From Paracoccaceae bacterium (GTDB lineage: Bacteria; Pseudomonadota; Alphaproteobacteria; Rhodobacterales; Rhodobacteraceae): a stretch of 64,000 bases of DNA. The DNA lies in contig JAOTXT010000004.1 in assembly GCA_029862205.1 (NCBI GenBank), forward strand, positions 44,650 to 108,649. The letters are read 5' to 3'. Below are positions 50,970-60,169 of the stretch, in pieces. The notes under the pieces were generated by a model that searched no databases, had not been told where the DNA came from, and saw nothing but the letters and a program-made list of their open reading frames with translations. The translations under genes were made by a program, and so were the position numbers. Positions within the stretch are counted from its first letter, which is position 1. Each line of letters starts with the position of its first letter.

Positions 50970-52157
50970 CTATGCCGGAAAGTGCTTCTCAATCCGATCG
51001 AAGGCGAGATTGATCGCGTCGTCGCTGACACAAAACGCCATCCGCACATGATTTTCGCCCGAAGGCCCGAAAGCGCGGCCCGGGGTCACCGTGACCCGGG
51101 CCTCACGCAACAGGCCTCGCGCGAAAGCGGATGAATTGGTGTGCTGTGCGACGATCCGGGGAAACACATAATACGCGCCCTCGGGCTTCACATATTGGAA
51201 GACATGCGGCACGGCATCCAGCCGCTCGCAGATCAGCTTGCGCCGCCGCTCGAGGATCGCCTCGAACTCGCTTAGGTGCTCCGGATCGCCTTCGAGCGCC
51301 GCAAGGGCCGCCACTTGCGATATCCGCGGCGTACAGATCATCGTGAGATCGTGCAGCTTGACGGCCTGGCGCTTTAGGTGCGCCGGAAGGATCATGTATC
51401 CGACCCGCCACCCGCTCATCGCGAAGCACTTCGAGAACGTGAAGAGATAAGCGACGTTGCCGGCAAACTCCGGCTCGGAAGCAAGGTTGAAGTATCGCGT
51501 CTGGTTCTCATAGGTGAAATATCGATAGGGATCGTCGATGATCACCAGCAAGCCGTGCTCTTGCGCGATGGCGCCGACCTGACAAAGGGTATCGCGGGAA
51601 AAGATCTTCCCGGTCGGGTTCGAGGGGCTGACAAGAATGATCGCCTTGGTCCGGTCGGTGACCAGACCAGGCAGCGCATCGAGATCGATCTGCCAATCCG
51701 CCGCCTCGTCCATTGGCCAGAACACCGGCGTCCCGCCATGCACCCGGATCTGCTCGATATGCGAGACGAATCCGGGATCGGTCACGATGACCTCGTCACC
51801 GGGGTCCAAGATGGCCTGCAGCAGGCAATTAACCCCCTCCATGTTTCCTGCGGTGATCATCACGTTGTCGTCGGGATCAACGGTGATGTCGGTGCTTTCC
51901 CGGTGCCGCTCGGCCACCGCGGCGCGCAGTTCTGGCAGGCCGTCCGGCAGCGCATACATGCCGATTTCAGGATCACTCTCCAATTGGGCTTCCACGGCTT
52001 TGCGGATCGGTTCGGGTGTCTGAAACGACGGGAGGCCCCAGGCCAGCGACGCCGCTCCCTCGACCTTGGCGCTCAGCATCGCCATTTCCTTGATGGCGGA
52101 GATCGCGACTTGACCGGCGCGCGCGGCAACCCAGGGGCCGTTCGGATCGCTATCCAT
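50970..52157 (-). CDS. Class I/II PLP-dependent aminotransferase
   Basis: A 395-residue fold-type I aminotransferase. MYALPDGLPELRAAVA and SPSNPTGKIFS (around 180) are family motifs; the PLP-binding lysine is Lys243 in FSKCFAMSGWRVGY and the carboxylate-binding Arg is in HVRMAFCVS near the end. ATG 52157 is preceded by GGGAGA; the frame is open 24 codons further up. Substrate may be aspartate, aromatic or branched-chain amino acids. It is the last gene of the long minus-strand run downstream of the nqr operon. Confidence 0.88.
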   Translation of the reverse strand: MDSDPNGPWVAARAGQVAISAIKEMAMLSAKVEGAASLAWGLPSFQTPEPIRKAVEAQLESDPEIGMYALPDGLPELRAAVAERHRESTDITVDPDDNVMITAGNMEGVNCLLQAILDPGDEVIVTDPGFVSHIEQIRVHGGTPVFWPMDEAADWQIDLDALPGLVTDRTKAIILVSPSNPTGKIFSRDTLCQVGAIAQEHGLLVIIDDPYRYFTYENQTRYFNLASEPEFAGNVAYLFTFSKCFAMSGWRVGYMILPAHLKRQAVKLHDLTMICTPRISQVAALAALEGDPEHLSEFEAILERRRKLICERLDAVPHVFQYVKPEGAYYVFPRIVAQHTNSSAFARGLLREARVTVTPGRAFGPSGENHVRMAFCVSDDAINLAFDRIEKHFPA

Positions 52158-52283
52158 GCCGATTCTCCCAGAACTCCATGGCACCGCCATTGGGCCACCA
52201 CGCCGAAAAGAAGGAATGCGGAAGATCAAACCGCGGACCGCGCGCTGGGACAGCGTTCTTAAGCGCCACCTCGGGGGATTTGA

Positions 52284-54053
52284 TCACAACGGCCAGAACA
52301 CCGGCACGAGTGCCAGCAGAAACACTAGGCAAATCGCTGTCAGTGGCAGGCCTGCACGGGCATAGTCCTTGAACCGGTAGCGACCGGGCCCATAGACCAG
52401 AAGGCATGCAGGCTCGAGCGGCGTGATGAAGGACAGCGAGGCTGAGAGCGTTACCAAGATCGCCATTGACCTAGGATCGACGCCGAGCGCGTTCGCGGAC
52501 GCGACCGCGACCGGCAGGACGGTGAGGGCGGCCGCGGCGTTCGACATTGGCTGTGTGAGTAGGACCGTCAGCAACGCGAAAGCGGCCATGCTGACCGTTG
52601 TCCCATAGGGCATGGTCGCCTCGACAACGCCGCTGGCAACCAAATCGGCCGCGCCGGTCTTGATCATCGCGCCACCGAAGCTGGTTAATCCTGCGATCAG
52701 GATAAGCAATCGCCATTCGATCGAACGATACGCCTCCTCCATCGTGATAATCCGCGCTGCCGCCAGCAATAGGACCGCCGAAAGCAGCCCGATCGACAAG
52801 GCGATCACGCCGGCAGCGCTGAGTATGAGCGCTGTTGCAACGAGGCCGAGGATCAGTGCTGCTTGCGGGCGTGAAAGCAACTTGGTCTCGACTTCGATGA
52901 GCCCCCAGAGATTGGTATTGCCGCTAAGTCTTGCCAGGTTCTGGCGCGTGCCCTGGAGCAGCAGAACGTCACCGACCCGAAGGCGCAGATTCTCGATCTC
53001 CGCCGGCCGCGCACGGCCGGGCCGGTGAATGGCGACGACTGTCGATCCAAACCTTCCAGGAATATTGAGCTGCCTGAGGGTTCTGCCCACGAGGTTCGAT
53101 TGCGGCAGAACCACCGCTTCGGCCATGACCATTTCGTCTCCCTCGCGCTCATGGCCTTCAAGATACCGATTGGCGTCGATTTCCAGCCCCAGACCGGATT
53201 TTGCCTTAAGCAGGTTCTCTCGCGGCGCCCTGACGATCAGTTTGTCGCCGGACCTTACCTTGCGGCTGTGGTTTGGTGAATGGCGCTGGCCATCGCGGAT
53301 GATCGAAAGCAGATGGACGTCGATCGCACCAAGCTTGAGATCGTGGACGCGGCGATCTTGGGCGCGCGATCCTTCCGGCACGATCAGGGCAGAGAGGAAC
53401 AATTGCCTATCGTAATCGCCGAGCGGATCGACGCGCGCACGCTCCGGTAGCAGGCGCCCGCCGAAAAAAACGAGCCAAAGAACCCCGGCGATCGCCATCA
53501 TCAATCCAATACCCGCGAATTCGAACATCGAAAACGGCTCGAGGCCCAAGCGCACTGCCATGGCGCTGCCCGCAAGATTGGTCGATGTGCCGATCAACGT
53601 GCACGTGCCGCCCAGAATCGAGGCATAGGCGACCGGCATCAGAAATTTGCTGGGACTGATCCCAGCCTCCCGCGAATTGCGGAGGACGGCCGGCATCATG
53701 ACAGCAGTCGCGACGGTGTTGCTGAAGAACGCGGATGTGACCGCCGAAAGCGTCAATAGCGCACCCGCGCCGCGGCGATCGGACACGCCCCCGAAGCGTT
53801 GGATGAGACGACCGAGGCCGTCCATCACTCCGGATTTGACCATCGCGCCTGATAAAACGAAGACCGAGGCTAGGATGACGACCATTTCATTGGCAAACCC
53901 CGAGAACGCCTCACCGGGCGTCAACACCCCTGTCACCACGAGCGAGACGATCAGAAAGAGGGTGATGGCATCGACAGGCAGCCACTCCATCGCGAAGAAG
54001 AGTATTGCGACGGCAAGAAGACCAAGAACGATCGCTATGTCGATGGTCATCAA
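52284..54053 (-). CDS. SLC13-family permease with two RCK-C domains
   Basis: A 589-residue inner-membrane transporter of the DASS/SLC13 (ArsB/NhaD superfamily) type. Two hydrophobic halves surround a cytoplasmic middle part (about 200-385) with two TrkA-C-like domains. SNTVATAVMMPAV in the first half and TQPMSNAAAALTVLPVA in the second are the paired SNT-type substrate and sodium-binding motifs. Such proteins take up dicarboxylates, sulfate or related anions, often with Na+. It follows the CBS gene by 18 bases, so it is coupled to the nqr transcript. Confidence 0.86.
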   Translation of the reverse strand: MMTIDIAIVLGLLAVAILFFAMEWLPVDAITLFLIVSLVVTGVLTPGEAFSGFANEMVVILASVFVLSGAMVKSGVMDGLGRLIQRFGGVSDRRGAGALLTLSAVTSAFFSNTVATAVMMPAVLRNSREAGISPSKFLMPVAYASILGGTCTLIGTSTNLAGSAMAVRLGLEPFSMFEFAGIGLMMAIAGVLWLVFFGGRLLPERARVDPLGDYDRQLFLSALIVPEGSRAQDRRVHDLKLGAIDVHLLSIIRDGQRHSPNHSRKVRSGDKLIVRAPRENLLKAKSGLGLEIDANRYLEGHEREGDEMVMAEAVVLPQSNLVGRTLRQLNIPGRFGSTVVAIHRPGRARPAEIENLRLRVGDVLLLQGTRQNLARLSGNTNLWGLIEVETKLLSRPQAALILGLVATALILSAAGVIALSIGLLSAVLLLAAARIITMEEAYRSIEWRLLILIAGLTSFGGAMIKTGAADLVASGVVEATMPYGTTVSMAAFALLTVLLTQPMSNAAAALTVLPVAVASANALGVDPRSMAILVTLSASLSFITPLEPACLLVYGPGRYRFKDYARAGLPLTAICLVFLLALVPVFWPL

Positions 54054-54071
54054 TTTCTCATGGCCGTGCGA

Positions 54072-54467
54072 TCACCAGAGGTCCGCAAGCGCGCGCAGGA
54101 CATCGTAACGGGCGATCACGCCAACGGTTTGCCCGTCGGCGATGACGGGGAACCGGCGATATGGTCCCGCCAGGAACCGCTCGGCCGCTTGCAGAATATC
54201 CGCGTCAGCATCGATGGTTTCGGGATCGGGCGTCATATACTCGCCTACGGTTCCGCCCAGATCGCGGTGATAGCTGGAACCGAAGGCAACCTTCAAGCAA
54301 TCTTTCTTGGACAGGATCCCCACCAACCGCCCTTGCATATCGATCACTGGAGCGCCCGAAATGTGGTTCTGCAACAGCGTTTCGATTGCCTGATGAATCG
54401 GCGCCGCCGGATCGAACGCCACCAGACGCTTTGACATGTAGTCGCGGACCACCGCCGGTTTTGTCAT
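54072..54467 (-). CDS. CBS-pair protein
   Basis: A 131-residue cytoplasmic protein made of two CBS domains (about 8-62 and 73-128), which sense adenosine nucleotides or ionic strength. ISGAPVIDMQGRLVGILSKKD and RRFPVIADGQTVGVIARYD are the paired beta-strand segments. ATG 54467 overlaps the nqrM stop (ATGA). Its place between nqrM and the SLC13 transporter suggests it adjusts the activity of one of them in response to energy state. Confidence 0.85.
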   Translation of the reverse strand: MTKPAVVRDYMSKRLVAFDPAAPIHQAIETLLQNHISGAPVIDMQGRLVGILSKKDCLKVAFGSSYHRDLGGTVGEYMTPDPETIDADADILQAAERFLAGPYRRFPVIADGQTVGVIARYDVLRALADLW

Positions 54468-54634
54468 GACTGCTCGGTCCCATTCTGGCCAGCGCGGTTG
54501 GCACATCCGCGCGCGCAGTTCACGCAGTTCCCACCGCATGAACTGCGAATCGGCGGCCGGCCCGCGAGGACACCCAGCGACATGGCAAGGAACGCGACAC
54601 TGAAGATGGTTAGGCTTGCGAGAAAGAATTCCAT
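54464..54634 (-). CDS. nqrM: Na+-NQR maturation protein NqrM (short form)
   Basis: A 56-residue membrane protein: one N-terminal helix (FFLASLTIFSVAFLAMSLGV) and a Cys cluster SCGGNCVNCARGC (Cys33, 37, 40 and 44). NqrM supplies the iron centre held between NqrD and NqrE. The Cys cluster is more compact than in Vibrio-type NqrM. It lies nine bases after apbE and overlaps the CBS gene, so it is part of the nqr operon. Confidence 0.82.
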   Translation of the reverse strand: MEFFLASLTIFSVAFLAMSLGVLAGRPPIRSSCGGNCVNCARGCANRAGQNGTEQS

Positions 54635-54642
54635 TGCGGCCT

Positions 54643-55674
54643 CTATCCAACCAGATGTCGTTCGAATTCGGGCGTGGCGCGTCCGGCGAAGCCGTCTACG
54701 CCTCGCCTGATGAAGATCGCAGCAATCTTTTCGCGCCGCGCGCACGTCCAGCCATCCTGCGGACCCAGCACCATCAGCGCGGTGGACAACGCATCCGCTT
54801 GCATTGCGGTGTGGGCGATCACGGAGACCGAGGCAAGATCTCCAAGGACCGGCCGCCCGGCTCGCGGATCGATGATATGTGAGAACCGCTGACCGTGGCG
54901 TTCGAACCATTGCCGATAGTCGCCAGAAGTGGCGAGTGCTCCGCCAGTCAATCGCGCCATGCAGTGGATGCCGATTGCTTCGGAAAATGGCTGTTCGATC
55001 CCCAACGTCCAGGGACCGTCGTCAGGACTTAGACCTGCAACGCGGAACTCTCCGCCGACCTCGACCAGGTAATGCTCCACGCCGACCGAGGAGATATATC
55101 CGGCGAGCCGGTCGACGGCGAAGCCCTTGGCAATGCCTGAGAGGTCGATCGCGGCATTGGCCCGCGTCTTGCGAATGGCGCCGCGCTCCTGCGAGACTTC
55201 GATGGACCGGTAGTCGATTCGACGGCGCAGCGCGCCCTGCTCGGCAACGCTCGGCGTCTGACCGCGGCCCGAAGGCCCGAAGCCCCAACGATCGACCGCG
55301 GGACCCACCGTGATATCGAAGGCGCCGGACATGTGCCGTCCCAACTCCAACCCCGCCCGGACCACGGTCATCGTATCGGCGGAGACCGGAGTCCATTTCG
55401 ACGCGTCAGCTCGGTTGAAGTGCGACAATTCGGAGTTGCCCCGATAAGTGGACATCCGCTCGTCGATTGATCCCAGGATCGATCCGATCTCCACATCAAA
55501 GGCGCCAAGATCGAGATGCCGGGGCGGCGCGACCAGCGTCACACGGTAGCTTGTGCCCATCGTCTCGCCGAAAAGTGAGACCTGCCTTCTGCGCGCGTTC
55601 TCGCCGCAGGCAGCAAGCCCGAAAAGGGCGGAAGCTCCGGCAACCACGGCCCGGCGTGAGATATGTCGCCCCAT
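54643..55674 (-). CDS. apbE: FAD:protein FMN transferase ApbE
   Basis: A periplasmic flavin transferase of about 343 residues that attaches FMN covalently to Thr of NqrB and NqrC. The N-terminus has twin arginines (SRRAVVAGA) and a lipobox (LAACG, Cys23). Family motifs are MGTSYRVTL, FDITVGPAV, DLSGIAKGFAVD, and the metal/FAD-site HIIDPRAGRPV with HTAMQADALSTALMVLG. ATG 55674 has GGAGGG at good distance; the preceding GTG is also in frame. It directly follows nqrF. Confidence 0.93.
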   Translation of the reverse strand: MGRHISRRAVVAGASALFGLAACGENARRRQVSLFGETMGTSYRVTLVAPPRHLDLGAFDVEIGSILGSIDERMSTYRGNSELSHFNRADASKWTPVSADTMTVVRAGLELGRHMSGAFDITVGPAVDRWGFGPSGRGQTPSVAEQGALRRRIDYRSIEVSQERGAIRKTRANAAIDLSGIAKGFAVDRLAGYISSVGVEHYLVEVGGEFRVAGLSPDDGPWTLGIEQPFSEAIGIHCMARLTGGALATSGDYRQWFERHGQRFSHIIDPRAGRPVLGDLASVSVIAHTAMQADALSTALMVLGPQDGWTCARREKIAAIFIRRGVDGFAGRATPEFERHLVG

Positions 55675-55677
55675 CAC

Positions 55678-56919
55678 CTACCCTCCGAAATCGTCATAAT
55701 GGATGCTTTCCCGCGTGACGCCCAGATTGTCCAACATGTTGAGCACCGCGCGCGTCATCATCGGCGGACCGCACACGAAATACTCGCAATCCTCCGGTGC
55801 CGGGTGGTCATACAGATAGGCATCGTGGACGACTTGATGGATGAAGCCGGCCGGACCGTCCCAATTGTCCGACGGTTTCGGCTCAGAGAGCGCGACGTGC
55901 CACGTGAAGTTTTCGTTTTCCTGCTGAAGCCGGTCGAAAAGATCGGCGTAGAAGATCTCCTGGCGGCTGCGCGCGCCATACCAGAAGCTGATCTCGCGGC
56001 CCGAATTGAGCCGTTCCAACTGGTCCAGGATATGGGCGCGCATCGGCGCCATGCCGACCCCGCCGCCGATCAAAATCATCTCACGGTCGGACTCTTCCGC
56101 GAAGAAGTGGCCGAAGGGACCAGCGAGAACGACCTCATCCCCCGGCCGCAGGTTGAAGAGCCATGACGAGACGACACCGGGGGGCGTCCCTTCGGGCGCG
56201 CCCGGCGGCGGCAAGGCAATCCGGACGTCCAGGATCACCATTCCCGCCTCGCCCGGATAGTTCGCCATCGAATAGGCCCGCGTCACGGGATGGGCCGAGA
56301 CCGAGCGCAGGCGGCGCAGCCCGAACTTCTCCCATTCGCCCTCGAAGGCGGGATCGATGTCGAACGTGGCGAAGTCGATCTCGTGCGGCGGGCAGACGAC
56401 CTGCACGAAGGCCCCGGCGCGGAACGTCATCGCCTCACCCTCGGGCAGGTCGAGGATCAGCTCCTTGATCAACGCGCCCACATTGCGGTTTGAACGCACG
56501 CGGCAAGCCCATTGGCGTACGCCAAGCACCTCTTCGGGAACCTCCAGCGCCATCGGCCGCTTCACCACCTGCTGGCAGGCGAGCCGCACCCCCGCCTTGA
56601 GATCGCGCCGGGTGAAGAGCGCCCGCTCGGACGGCAGGACCCCGCCGCCACCCTCCAGCACCGAGACCCGGCAGAGCCCGCAGGTGCCGAGCCCGCCGCA
56701 GGCCGAGGCCAGGTTGATCCCCGCATCAGTCAGCGCACCGAGCAGCCGGTCGCCGATCCGGGCGGTGATTTCGCGCTTGCCATTGATTGTGATTTGCACC
56801 GCCCCAGCCGGCACCAGCCGCGACCGCGCCGCCATGACCACGGCGGACAACAGCACCACGATCGCGGTGAAGAGCACAACGCCGAGAAGGATTTCGAGGA
56901 GCGCCATCTCCACCCTCAT
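55678..56919 (-). CDS. nqrF: Na+-NQR subunit F (NADH oxidation, 2Fe-2S/FAD)
   Basis: Electron-entry subunit of the sodium-pumping NADH:quinone oxidoreductase, about 413 residues. One N-terminal membrane helix is followed by a plant-type ferredoxin domain with [10 protein letters not shown] and a later LACQQ for the 2Fe-2S centre. An FAD domain follows ([13 protein letters not shown]), then an NADH domain ([23 protein letters not shown]). ATG 56919 overlaps the nqrE stop (ATGA); ATG 56907 is a possible alternative. Confidence 0.95.
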   Translation of the reverse strand: MRVEMALLEILLGVVLFTAIVVLLSAVVMAARSRLVPAGAVQITINGKREITARIGDRLLGALTDAGINLASACGGLGTCGLCRVSVLEGGGGVLPSERALFTRRDLKAGVRLACQQVVKRPMALEVPEEVLGVRQWACRVRSNRNVGALIKELILDLPEGEAMTFRAGAFVQVVCPPHEIDFATFDIDPAFEGEWEKFGLRRLRSVSAHPVTRAYSMANYPGEAGMVILDVRIALPPPGAPEGTPPGVVSSWLFNLRPGDEVVLAGPFGHFFAEESDREMILIGGGVGMAPMRAHILDQLERLNSGREISFWYGARSRQEIFYADLFDRLQQENENFTWHVALSEPKPSDNWDGPAGFIHQVVHDAYLYDHPAPEDCEYFVCGPPMMTRAVLNMLDNLGVTRESIHYDDFGG

Positions 56920-57524
56920 CCCAGCTGGATGCCCGTGAAGGCGAGAAAGCCGATAGACATGAGCCCGACCACGATGAACGCGATGCCAAGTCCCTGAAGC
57001 CCGTCCGGGATATTGCTGTATTTCAGCCGCTCGCGTATGCCTGCCAGCGCCGCGATGGCGATCGCCCAACCGGTGCCGCTGCCGACGCCATAGACGACGC
57101 TCTCGGAGAAGCTGTATTCGCGCTCGACCATGAAGAGCGAGCCGCCCAGAACCGCGCAGTTCACCGTGATCAGCGGCAGGAACACGCCCAACGCCCGGTG
57201 CAGCGCCGGGAAGAACCGGTCGAGCGTCATCTCGAGGATCTGCACCATGGCCGCGATCACGCCCACATAGGTGATCAGGCCGAGAAACTGCAGATCAACC
57301 TCTGGCATCCCGGCCCAGGCCCAGGCGCCCTCGCGCAGCAGATAGGTGAAGATCAGGTTGTTGACCGGAACCGTAATCGCCTGCACCAGGACCATGGCGA
57401 CGCCCAGGCCGACCGCCGTCTCCACCCGCTTCGAGACCGCGAGAAACGTGCATATGCCGAGGAAGAAGGCCAGCGCCAGATTCTCGACGAACACCGCGTC
57501 AATGAAGAGGTTGAAGAGGCTCAT
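56916..57524 (-). CDS. nqrE: Na+-NQR subunit E
   Basis: A 202-residue integral membrane subunit with six helices, paired with NqrD around an iron centre. It has [20 protein letters not shown], with the Cys near residue 26 thought to bind iron, and [12 protein letters not shown], with the second Cys. GGAGG precedes ATG 57524, and the gene overlaps nqrD by ATGA. Confidence 0.94.
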   Translation of the reverse strand: MSLFNLFIDAVFVENLALAFFLGICTFLAVSKRVETAVGLGVAMVLVQAITVPVNNLIFTYLLREGAWAWAGMPEVDLQFLGLITYVGVIAAMVQILEMTLDRFFPALHRALGVFLPLITVNCAVLGGSLFMVEREYSFSESVVYGVGSGTGWAIAIAALAGIRERLKYSNIPDGLQGLGIAFIVVGLMSIGFLAFTGIQLG

Positions 57525-58192
57525 CGCCGTTCCTCCGATGTCCGGATCGAGAATTCCCGCACCTCGACCTGCACCGTCTTCCAACTACGGATCGCCCAGA
57601 TCATCAGACCGATGATGAAGAACGCGCTCGGCGGCAGAAGCATGATGCCGACGGGCGTGAACCAGCCCCCCTCCCCGGTCAGCGGAAGCACCTCGGTCCC
57701 CAGCAAGCTTCCTGAACCGAAAAGTTCACGGATCGCGCCAACCGCAATCAGAATAAGGGAATATCCAAGCCCGTTACCGATGCCGTCGAGCACACTCAGC
57801 CCAACGGGATTCTTCGTCGCGAATCCTTCGGTGCGGCCAAGCACGATGCAATTGGTGACAATCAGGCTGACAAAAACCGAAAGCTGCTTGCTGATCTCGT
57901 AGAGGAAGGCTTGGAGCACCAGATCGACGACGATCACGAAAGAGGCGATGATCGTCACCTGCACAATGATCCGGATGCCGCGTGGCAGGTGGTGCCTGAT
58001 CAGGCTGATCGCGGCGCACGACGCGGCCAGGACCACAATCACCGAAAGACTCATGACGAGCGCGGTCGAGACCTTGGTCGTGACCGCCAGTGCCGAACAG
58101 ATACCCAGAATTTGCAGCGTGATCGGATTGTTGTCGATCAACGGGTCGAGCAGGACCCGTCGCGCTTCGTTCCGGGGTTGCTGATCGCTCAT
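57521..58192 (-). CDS. nqrD: Na+-NQR subunit D
   Basis: A 223-residue integral membrane subunit with six helices. [20 protein letters not shown] near residue 20 holds one iron-ligand Cys and [16 protein letters not shown] the other, mirrored in NqrE. ATG 58192 overlaps the nqrC stop by ATGA. NqrD and NqrE together form the inverted-repeat pair that carries electrons across the membrane in NQR. Confidence 0.94.
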   Translation of the reverse strand: MSDQQPRNEARRVLLDPLIDNNPITLQILGICSALAVTTKVSTALVMSLSVIVVLAASCAAISLIRHHLPRGIRIIVQVTIIASFVIVVDLVLQAFLYEISKQLSVFVSLIVTNCIVLGRTEGFATKNPVGLSVLDGIGNGLGYSLILIAVGAIRELFGSGSLLGTEVLPLTGEGGWFTPVGIMLLPPSAFFIIGLMIWAIRSWKTVQVEVREFSIRTSEERR

Positions 58193-59001
58193 GATCTGAT
58201 CCTCTCGAGGAACGGACCGAAGCCGTATTCGCCCAGCCAGAAGCGCAGAAATTTGGTGACACCGTCGCTGGTGCGCGTGGCGCCGGATATGCCGTCGACT
58301 TGGTAGGCTGCACTGGGCGAGCCGGGCTCGACGCGCCCCTTGATCACGCCGATCCTGATCGCGCCCGAGTCGTCGCGCACGCGCTTGCCCGGCCATTTGC
58401 CTAGCCAGTCCTTCGACGCGACTTCCGCGCCCAGGCCCGGGGTCTCTGCATGTTCAAAAATGCTCAGCGCGACGACGGTGTTGCCGTCGCCGCGCAGCGC
58501 CAAGAAGCCATAGATCGTGGAAGCGTAGCCGGCGCCGTGCACCGGCAGGATGATCAGCTCGACCTGACCCTGACGTTCCACAAACGTGACCGGCGCGAAC
58601 TTCGCACGGCGCTTGACGCCGGCGATGTCGTACTCTTTCGGGATCGCGACGCTTTGCGCCGGATCCGATGCGGCGGCGCGCTGGTCATATGAGGCAGGAT
58701 CGATCGAGCGCACAAGATTGCCCGTCGCAAGTTCGACCATCTCGGTCGTGATCTTCGCGGCCTCGGCTGCACCAAGAAGCTCCTCGCTCCCGGGCAGCCG
58801 CTCGACAATCTCGGCGATGCGCTGTTGGCGATCCCGTTCCTTGTTGGCCCGATGCAGAGGTTCGAGTAGCACCGCCGCGACCGAGACGATGACTGCACAG
58901 ACCAGCGAGACGCCAAATGCCACCAACAGTGCCTTGGCGGGGCGCTCGTTCGGCATCTCGGCGAACCGCTGCAACCAGCCTTTCTTGCTTCCATCAGACA
59001 C
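58189..59001 (-). CDS. nqrC: Na+-NQR subunit C (covalent FMN)
   Basis: A 270-residue subunit with one N-terminal helix and a periplasmic FMN-binding domain. The flavinylation motif is [13 protein letters not shown], with Thr242 the predicted FMN attachment residue for ApbE. The start is GTG 59001, overlapping nqrB by eight bases; GGAGGG lies about nine bases upstream. [18 protein letters not shown] is also typical of NqrC. Confidence 0.93.
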   Translation of the reverse strand: MSDGSKKGWLQRFAEMPNERPAKALLVAFGVSLVCAVIVSVAAVLLEPLHRANKERDRQQRIAEIVERLPGSEELLGAAEAAKITTEMVELATGNLVRSIDPASYDQRAAASDPAQSVAIPKEYDIAGVKRRAKFAPVTFVERQGQVELIILPVHGAGYASTIYGFLALRGDGNTVVALSIFEHAETPGLGAEVASKDWLGKWPGKRVRDDSGAIRIGVIKGRVEPGSPSAAYQVDGISGATRTSDGVTKFLRFWLGEYGFGPFLERIRS

Positions 59002-60169
59002 TGCGCCTAGCCCTCCGCCGGATATTTGCCCAAACGACCCCATAGTCGATCAGTGGCGCAAAGACATTGCCTAGCAAGACGGCCATCAGCACGCCGTCCG
59101 GATGGGCTGGGTTGGCAACGCGCACGAGCACGATCGTGGCCCCTATGAGGAGCCCATAGATCCACCGGCCCGGATTGGTCGAAGCGGCGCTGACCGGTTC
59201 GGTCGCCAGGAAAACGGCGCCGATTGGGAAGCCGCCGAGGATCAGATGCCAATACCAAGGCAGCGCGTAGATCGGCCCGGCGCCATGCCCAAAGGTGTTG
59301 GCCGCAAGCGCCGCGAGGGCACCGCCCAACGTAACCGCAAGCATGATCCGCCACGAAGCCGCGCCGGTGGCCAAGAGCACGGCGGCGCCCATCAGAGAGG
59401 TGGCCGCCGAACCGATAACGGGAGCACTCGGCCCGATTCCGATGACGGCTTCCCACCAGACCGACGCTCCCAGCGCCGACGTTTCCATACCACCCGCTGC
59501 GATCTCGGCGAAAATCGTGGTTCCCCCGTAACCTGAACTGCCGGTCCAGATCGGACCAGCGGCTGGATCACGCGGATAGGCGAGATAGAGAAAGGCCAGG
59601 CCGACCAGCGCCGGGTTCATGAAGTTCTTCCCAGTGCCGCCGAAGATCTCCTTGCCAACCACGATCCCGAAGGACATACCCAGCGCCACCTGCCAGAGCG
59701 GTGCGCCGGGCGGGACGACGAGCGTGAAAATCAGCGCGGTGGAGAGCGGGAAACCATCGAATTCCCGCCGCCGCAATCTGGCGAACGCCCATCTCCAGAA
59801 CAGACCGGTCAGGACCGCGACGGCCAAGATCGGTAGGACATAGAGCATCCCGCGATAAATTTCTGCCGCAGCCGCCCAGCGAGGCTCGATCGCGGCAAGC
59901 AATGGGCCGCGCCAGCCTGGCAAGGTATCGAGCCCCGCCCGCGCGAGGCCTAGTCCGGCCTGCTGGCCCGCGCTGTAGATTACCAGAAGCAAGCTCGGCA
60001 GAAGCGCAGCCACCAGGCAAATCCGGAGCGTTGACAAGTTCATGGGGTCGCGCACATGCGGCGCCCGTCCCGTGACCATGTGCGAGCTTCGGGCCAAGCC
60101 TGCCCCACCCGCCGGCGCATTCGTACCCAGTGCACTCGTGCGCGCCGACGATGGTCCGCCAAGGCGCAT
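58994..60169 (-). CDS. nqrB: Na+-NQR subunit B (covalent FMN, riboflavin, ion path)
   Basis: A 391-residue integral membrane subunit with about ten helices. It contains GGTGKNFMNPALVGLAFLYLAYP and GSAATSLMG, the latter in the position where NqrB carries its covalently FMN-bound Thr. The usual E-T-S before it is replaced by A-T-S here. ATG 60169, with GAGGGG six bases upstream, overlaps the nqrA stop by one base; the preceding GTG 60172 is also in frame. Confidence 0.93.
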   Translation of the reverse strand: MRLGGPSSARTSALGTNAPAGGAGLARSSHMVTGRAPHVRDPMNLSTLRICLVAALLPSLLLVIYSAGQQAGLGLARAGLDTLPGWRGPLLAAIEPRWAAAAEIYRGMLYVLPILAVAVLTGLFWRWAFARLRRREFDGFPLSTALIFTLVVPPGAPLWQVALGMSFGIVVGKEIFGGTGKNFMNPALVGLAFLYLAYPRDPAAGPIWTGSSGYGGTTIFAEIAAGGMETSALGASVWWEAVIGIGPSAPVIGSAATSLMGAAVLLATGAASWRIMLAVTLGGALAALAANTFGHGAGPIYALPWYWHLILGGFPIGAVFLATEPVSAASTNPGRWIYGLLIGATIVLVRVANPAHPDGVLMAVLLGNVFAPLIDYGVVWANIRRRARRSV

